NCBI GenBank assembly: GCA_002354335.1
Contig: DELI01000027.1
Coordinates: 122,482-186,481 of the forward strand
Length of the DNA stretch: 64,000 nucleotides
Direction: 5' to 3'
From: Sphingobacterium sp. UBA2700
GTDB taxonomy: Bacteria; Bacteroidota; Bacteroidia; Sphingobacteriales; Sphingobacteriaceae
Positions 59,144-64,000 of the stretch are shown here, one piece after another. The notes under the pieces are model-generated. The model was not told the origin of the DNA, made no database searches, and worked only from the letters and a program-made list of their open reading frames with translations. The number at the start of each line of letters is the position of its first letter. The first letter of the stretch is position 1. The position numbers and the translations under genes are program-made.

Positions 59144-61315
59144 ATGAATTTCAGCATACATCAATATTCTTTTGATCAAGATATTGAGAACAACATATTA
59201 TTAAACCATCAGGATTTTCTGAATTGGCCGTTAGTATACTTTTTAGAAGAGAAAAATGCTAAAAACCAATTAATACGTGATGCTTATGTTGGTGAAACGA
59301 CAGATGTAGTGAACCGATTTAAGGCACATGGTAAAACCGAGAAAAAACAAAATTTAAATAGTGTAAGTCTTATTTTAAGTGAACTATTTAATAAATCGGC
59401 CACATTGGATTTGGAGGCTAATTTAATTCGTTATATAGCCGCAGATGGAAAATATTCATTACAAAATGGAAATTTAGGTATTTCTAATCATCGATATTAT
59501 CAACAGAAGGAAGTCTATTGGGAATTATTTAAAGATATATGGACTGATTTACGAAAAATGGGAATTGCTAGACATTCCTTAGATCATATTGATAACTCTG
59601 ATTTATTTAAATACTCTCCTTACAAATCACTCTCTAGAGAACAAATAGCTAGTTTGAAAACTATTTTATATTGTCTCTTGGATGACAATGCAAAAGTAAG
59701 TTTAATACAGGGAGGCGCAGGGACTGGCAAATCTATTTTAGCAATTTTTTTATTCAAACTTTTAAAAACAAACCTTAGTGATTTTAATTATTCGGATTTT
59801 GATGAAGAAGATGAGGAGTTGTTCTTTCTTTTGAAAGAAGTAAAATCTAAATATGGAGAATTAAATATGGCATTGGTAATTCCAATGGCTTCTTTTAGAC
59901 AGACAATTGCTAATGTTTTTAAGAATATAAAAGGATTATCTAGTAAAATGGTTATTGGTCCATCAGAAATTGTTAAACAAAAATATGATTTATTGATAGT
60001 TGACGAAGGTCATCGTCTTCGTCGACGTGTAAACCTCGGATCTTATTTCGGTACGTTTGATAAAAATAGTTTAACGTTGGGTCTTGATAAAATGACCTCT
60101 TCTGAATTAGATTGGGTTCAATTGCAAAGTGAAAAATCAATCATATTCTATGATCAATTCCAATCTATTAAACCATCTGATACTACCATCGAAAGTTTTG
60201 AAAGGCTAAAACAGCTATCTACTACACGAATTGAAAAGTTAGTCACTCAATTTCGTGTAAAAGGAGGTAATCAATATGTTAAGTTAGTACATGACATATT
60301 TAATAACACTCAAAATCAAACAGGTATAAGGCATTATGACTTTCGCTTATTTGATAATCTTGATGAAATGGTCAGTCGAATTAAGAAGAAAGATCAATTG
60401 TTAGGTCTTTCTAGAATGGTTGCGGGTTTTGCTTGGGAATGGATATCGAATAAAAACCCTGAAGCCTATGATATTGTAATTGACAAAGCGCAGTTGAAGT
60501 GGAACAGTATTGCTGTTGATTGGGTAAACTCAAATAATGCTATCAATGAGGTAGGATGTATCCATACCACACAGGGGTATGATTTGAATTATACCGGAAT
60601 AATCATAGGTCCAGAATTAGACTATGATTTTGAGAAGAATGAATTTGTTGTATATAAAGATGCCTACAAAGATAAAAATGGTAAGAATTCAATTAAGGAT
60701 GAACAGGTATTGTTAGATTATATTCTTAATATATATAAAACTATATTTTTACGTGGTATTGAAGGTACATACGTTTATGTTTGCAATAGTAATCTAAGAA
60801 AGTTTTTATCAGGATTTATACCTTTATATTCCGAGAATAAACCAACTGAGAGTGCAATTGAACTATTACCTGTCCCTTCTGATAGTACAATTCCATATTA
60901 CAATATAAATGCTGCAGCAGGTAGTTTTTCAGATTACCAATCGTTAGAAGATATCCAATATATTGATATGCCTGAATTATTTAATCCTAGTGATTATTTT
61001 GCCTGTAAAGTAGTAGGTGAGTCTATGAATAAGATTATTCCTAATGGAGCTATATGTTTATTTCGTAAATATGCTGGAGGTAGCCGAAATGGACTAATTA
61101 CTTTGGTTGAGGGAAATGATATTTATGATAGTGAATTAGGAGGGAATTTTACAATCAAGGAATATACGAGTAAAAAAAGTATTGATGAGGATGGGTGGAA
61201 ACATGAAGAGATTGTTCTCAAACCACTTTCTGCATTTGATTATGAGCCAATCGTACTACGAGATGAACAATTAATGAATTTTAGAGTTTTGGGGATATTT
61301 GATAAGGTATTGTAG
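59144..61315 (+). CDS. GIY-YIG nuclease / DUF2075 helicase / S24 peptidase fusion
   Basis: A 723-residue three-part protein. Residues about 28-125 resemble a GIY-YIG nuclease (WPLVYFLEEK strand and AYVGETTDVVNRFKAH with Arg58). Residues about 160-580 form a DUF2075-type SF1/P-loop helicase: Walker A QGGAGTGKS (189-197), Walker B LLIVDEGHRLRRR (about 284-295) and the STTRIEKLVTQFRVKGG segment. The final 100 residues look like an S24/LexA peptidase: DYFACKVVGESMNKIIPNG with Ser627, and FTIKEY with Lys672 as the expected second catalytic residue. Each part is known separately; whether this three-domain order is already described I cannot tell. It lies 26 bases after the MazG-like gene. Confidence 0.8.
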   Translation: MNFSIHQYSFDQDIENNILLNHQDFLNWPLVYFLEEKNAKNQLIRDAYVGETTDVVNRFKAHGKTEKKQNLNSVSLILSELFNKSATLDLEANLIRYIAADGKYSLQNGNLGISNHRYYQQKEVYWELFKDIWTDLRKMGIARHSLDHIDNSDLFKYSPYKSLSREQIASLKTILYCLLDDNAKVSLIQGGAGTGKSILAIFLFKLLKTNLSDFNYSDFDEEDEELFFLLKEVKSKYGELNMALVIPMASFRQTIANVFKNIKGLSSKMVIGPSEIVKQKYDLLIVDEGHRLRRRVNLGSYFGTFDKNSLTLGLDKMTSSELDWVQLQSEKSIIFYDQFQSIKPSDTTIESFERLKQLSTTRIEKLVTQFRVKGGNQYVKLVHDIFNNTQNQTGIRHYDFRLFDNLDEMVSRIKKKDQLLGLSRMVAGFAWEWISNKNPEAYDIVIDKAQLKWNSIAVDWVNSNNAINEVGCIHTTQGYDLNYTGIIIGPELDYDFEKNEFVVYKDAYKDKNGKNSIKDEQVLLDYILNIYKTIFLRGIEGTYVYVCNSNLRKFLSGFIPLYSENKPTESAIELLPVPSDSTIPYYNINAAAGSFSDYQSLEDIQYIDMPELFNPSDYFACKVVGESMNKIIPNGAICLFRKYAGGSRNGLITLVEGNDIYDSELGGNFTIKEYTSKKSIDEDGWKHEEIVLKPLSAFDYEPIVLRDEQLMNFRVLGIFDKVL

Positions 61316-61364
61316 TAAAGTTTTCGCAACTATAGAGTGTTTTTATTGTCACGTTTGTCAACTC

Positions 61365-61387
61365 TGTAGTAGTAAGAAACTACTACA
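61365..61387. promoter_or_regulatory. 9-bp inverted repeat before the OLD nuclease gene
   Basis: TGTAGTAGT (61365-61373) and its complement (61379-61387) flank AAGAA. No T run follows, so a terminator is unlikely. It sits 33 bases before the OLD-family gene and may be the operator of the next unit. Confidence 0.5.
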
Positions 61388-61420
61388 CTAAACTACGATT
61401 AACCAAAGAAAAATTAAATT

Positions 61421-63190
61421 ATGTACATATCTAACTTAATAATAACTAATTATCGAGGAGTAAAAGAAACACGTTCTATAAACCTTGCTAGATTTTCATC
61501 AATAGTTGGTAAAAATGATGCTGGTAAAACTATAGTATTAAATGCTATTGCAACATTTTTAGACATTAAAAGTTTCACCATAACACAAACAGATTTTAAT
61601 GATTTAAATAAACCAATTGAGTTTGAATTTCAATTGAGCTCAGATTCAATTTCTGATTTACTTGAAACAAAGGTAAAATCAAAAGTAAAGAAGACTGAAG
61701 GGCTAGATGGATTTATTAATGATTTGATTTTCGATAATTCTATTGTTTATAAAAGAATAGCATATAATATCGGAAAATCTTGGAGTGAAGAGCATATTCT
61801 AATTAATGATTTTGAAAATTATGAAATTCAAGGTTTATATTTTAAGTCTGATGAAGAAATAACAGCAATTGTAGAAAAATTTGGAATTGTAATTCCAGTA
61901 GAAGGTAAAGGAAGAAATTCTAAAGCTGAGAAAATAAAATTTATAAAGGAGCATTTTAAAGATGAGCCTCGAGCTAATTTTTGGATTCCTGATGATATGA
62001 AGATTTCATCATTATTTCCAGAAGTAGAAATGTTTAAAGCAGATTATGGCTTAGAAGCTGATACAAAATTTAAAACAGCTACAGTAACAGAAATTGAAGA
62101 ATATTTTAGTCGTGTTGAAGATAGGTTAGTAATTTTTAAGAATGAGATTAATGCTGAAATGAAAAAAGAAGCTGATATTCTTAAAACTTATATGCAAGAA
62201 TATGCTTCTAATTTATTAGATATTGATATTAGTCCAAATGTTGCGTGGAAAGATGCAATCAAAAGTGTTGATGTTTCCTTTCAATTCGCAGGTGATGATA
62301 AATTCATCCCAATGACTCATAAAGGTACAGGCTATCGTAGATTATTTATGGTTGCTAGATTTAGATATCTGGCTCAGAAAAATAAAGGAAATAATATCAT
62401 TTATTTAATAGAAGAACCCGAAACATTTTTACATCCAACGGCTCAACAAGATTTATTGAATGCTTTAAAAGAATTATCGAATGAAAACCAAGTTGTAACC
62501 ACAACACACTCTCCTGTATTTGCAGGTGCAACACATATTGAAGGTGTCGTTTTATGTACAAAAAACGCTCAATCTAATTATGAAAATGCAGTTGAAGGAA
62601 ATGAGAGGGAATTTTTATTTAAAATCATTGATGAGTTAGGAATTAAACCCTCATTTAATTTAAGAGATAATTTTGACAAAATACTTTTTGTCGAGGGGCA
62701 AGATGATGGTACTTTTTATAAACTAATAGCAAATAATTTACTTGAATGTGATTTATCTAAAGTATTAATTCTTCCTTGTGGAGGAAGTAGTGTTGAGAGT
62801 TTTATTAATATTGAATATTTTAGGAAAAATGGTAGAGAATTATACTTATTGTTGGACAGTGATAAAGGACTAAAAGTCAGGGATCCAAAAAAACCGTTTC
62901 TACAACAAAAATTAATAGATGATTTCAATATAAATTTTGGAAAAGCTTATTCTCTTAAAAAGTCAAACATAGAATATTATTTTCACCCATCAGCTTTAAA
63001 GAGATATTACCATCACTTGAAAGATGAAGAAATTGAAATTTTTAAAGATGATGAAGATTTAGTTGATTATTTCAAAGAGAAACGAATTAACAAGAAAAAC
63101 AATGTGGAGATTTTCAATTCAATGACAAAAGATGAGTGGCAAGAAGTAGTTGAACAGGAATTATTAGATTTTCTAATTAAACTAAACTAA
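61421..63190 (+). CDS. OLD-family ATP-dependent nuclease (AAA ATPase with TOPRIM)
   Basis: A 589-residue protein. The N-terminal ABC/SMC-like ATPase has Walker A VGKNDAGKT (29-37), the signature-like HKGTGYRRLFMVARF, Walker B NIIYLIEEPETFLHP and the switch His in TTTHSPV. The C-terminal TOPRIM domain starts ILFVEGQDDGTF (Glu425) and has the DSD triad in YLLLDSDKG (Asp479, Asp481). This is the layout of the OLD nucleases of phage P2 and of GajA in Gabija. No UvrD-like GajB follows, so it is not a standard Gabija; the partner may be the ATPase gene 10 bases downstream. Confidence 0.9.
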   Translation: MYISNLIITNYRGVKETRSINLARFSSIVGKNDAGKTIVLNAIATFLDIKSFTITQTDFNDLNKPIEFEFQLSSDSISDLLETKVKSKVKKTEGLDGFINDLIFDNSIVYKRIAYNIGKSWSEEHILINDFENYEIQGLYFKSDEEITAIVEKFGIVIPVEGKGRNSKAEKIKFIKEHFKDEPRANFWIPDDMKISSLFPEVEMFKADYGLEADTKFKTATVTEIEEYFSRVEDRLVIFKNEINAEMKKEADILKTYMQEYASNLLDIDISPNVAWKDAIKSVDVSFQFAGDDKFIPMTHKGTGYRRLFMVARFRYLAQKNKGNNIIYLIEEPETFLHPTAQQDLLNALKELSNENQVVTTTHSPVFAGATHIEGVVLCTKNAQSNYENAVEGNEREFLFKIIDELGIKPSFNLRDNFDKILFVEGQDDGTFYKLIANNLLECDLSKVLILPCGGSSVESFINIEYFRKNGRELYLLLDSDKGLKVRDPKKPFLQQKLIDDFNINFGKAYSLKKSNIEYYFHPSALKRYYHHLKDEEIEIFKDDEDLVDYFKEKRINKKNNVEIFNSMTKDEWQEVVEQELLDFLIKLN

Positions 63191-63200
63191 GAATACGTAA

Positions 63201-64000
63201 ATGAATTTTAAACTATTAGCAATACGCCCTTTAAAAGATACTTCATCTGAATTATTGAAAGGATTAAAAGATAATTTTTTATATCGATTTTATAATGAAT
63301 ATCATTTTTTAGATAAAAATGGAAATAATATAATCAACGATGGTAAACACGTTGAAGTTGGAAGTATATCATATTTACCTACAGTCCCAAATGATTTATA
63401 TGGAAATAATATAAATATTTCTGCGATTGTAGGGCAAAATGGTAGCGGAAAAAGTACACTGCTTGAAATTTTCTATTATTTTTTATTTGAGTATTCAAGA
63501 ACTGAAGGATTATTAAGTAATGATTCAGACCTAGTAGAAATAGATTCAAAAAAAATTCATATCGAATTTTATTATTTATTAAATGATGAAATCTACTGCA
63601 TTGAGTGGGATAACGTAAATAATTTTATAAAAACGCGTTATCAACATGATACTTATAATCAAAGATTCGACATAAATTCTGAAACAGAGTCTTTTGAAAA
63701 TGGTAATAAATTAGAATTTCCTATATATAATATTGTTACTAATTATTCAATATATGGTTTAAATAGCAATTCAGATTCTGACAAATGGCTCGATAATCTT
63801 TTTATTAAAAATGATGGCTATCAAACTCCAATTGTATTAAACCCTTATAGAGAAGAAGGTAATATCAATATTAATCGTGAATTTGAATTAGCAAATTCAC
63901 GATTATTAAAAGTATTTCTGACTACAAAATCGGAAGCCGATAATTTTAATACATCCAATTTAATAAAAGATGTATCAGTAAATAAACTTCTTTTTAAATT
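63201..64000 (+). CDS. AAA/ABC-type ATPase, partial (runs off window)
   Basis: The reading frame starts at the ATG at 63201 and remains open to the last base. The visible 266 residues start FKLLAIRPLKDTSSELLKGL, with Walker A at about 78-85 (VGQNGSGKST), followed by a strand-rich part typical of SMC-like ATPases with a long insertion. The start pattern (KLLAIRPLK, then a Phe/Tyr-rich stretch) occurs in large ATPases found in defence islands. The gap to the OLD gene is 10 bases, so the two are one operon. The rest, including any nuclease domain, lies outside the window. Confidence 0.75.
   Translation, partial: MNFKLLAIRPLKDTSSELLKGLKDNFLYRFYNEYHFLDKNGNNIINDGKHVEVGSISYLPTVPNDLYGNNINISAIVGQNGSGKSTLLEIFYYFLFEYSRTEGLLSNDSDLVEIDSKKIHIEFYYLLNDEIYCIEWDNVNNFIKTRYQHDTYNQRFDINSETESFENGNKLEFPIYNIVTNYSIYGLNSNSDSDKWLDNLFIKNDGYQTPIVLNPYREEGNININREFELANSRLLKVFLTTKSEADNFNTSNLIKDVSVNKLLFK

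Noticed and set aside
61421-63190. Canonical Gabija system
   Set aside because: The OLD nuclease matches GajA in layout but the next gene is not a UvrD-like GajB in its visible part.

Overview
The window looks like chromosomal DNA from a Bacteroidota bacterium, most likely a Sphingobacteriaceae member (Sphingobacterium-like). The reasons are SusC/SusD outer-membrane pairs, a fimbrillin-type lipoprotein, many signal-peptidase-II lipoproteins, LytS/LytTR regulation, promoter cores of the TAnnTTTG type and few Shine-Dalgarno motifs. The genus is an inference from gene style; no marker gene such as rRNA is present.

Positions 1 to about 13.85 kb are the early and control region of a temperate phage or related integrated element that continues past the left edge. 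A tightly overlapping leftward operon (about 11.25 to 0.2 kb) carries an antirepressor, a recombination set (ERF annealing protein, RecE/YqaJ-like nuclease, NinB-like protein, RusA resolvase), replication-like proteins, HNH and GIY-YIG nucleases and a PcfK/PcfJ pair. Facing it, a self-cleaving S24 repressor drives a rightward operon with an orphan HsdR-N nuclease and a secreted protein. The space between the antirepressor and the next gene holds about 310 nt of hairpin-dense sequence that looks like a structured RNA. No integrase, terminase or structural gene lies in view.

Positions 14 to 38.3 kb are ordinary chromosome: a fimbrillin-like lipoprotein with a small companion ORF, a tripartite RND efflux operon, an M1 peptidase operon, class II fructose-bisphosphate aldolase, XerC and the hibernation factor HPF, ferritin, a TonB-type outer-membrane protein, a quinone oxidoreductase and a GH92 alpha-mannosidase. 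Positions 38.9 to 46.4 kb form a polysaccharide-utilisation locus (TIG/NHL lipoprotein, SusC, SusD, DUF4361-like lipoprotein). With the GH92 enzyme just upstream it suggests use of mannose-rich glycans.

Positions 46.5 to 55.9 kb hold two sets that each pair a tiny peptide gene with a two-component system: a double-glycine-leader peptide opposite a LytS/LytTR pair, and a secreted proline-rich peptide directly before a sensor kinase and response regulator. Small lipoproteins and a secreted thermonuclease follow.

Positions 56.1 kb to the right edge are markedly AT-rich and look like a defence island: an SF1 helicase with a C-terminal nuclease-like domain, a MazG-like pyrophosphohydrolase coupled to an unusual GIY-YIG / DUF2075 helicase / S24 peptidase fusion, an OLD-family ATPase-TOPRIM nuclease, and the first part of another large ATPase cut by the window edge. 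This last block is the best candidate for an undescribed system.
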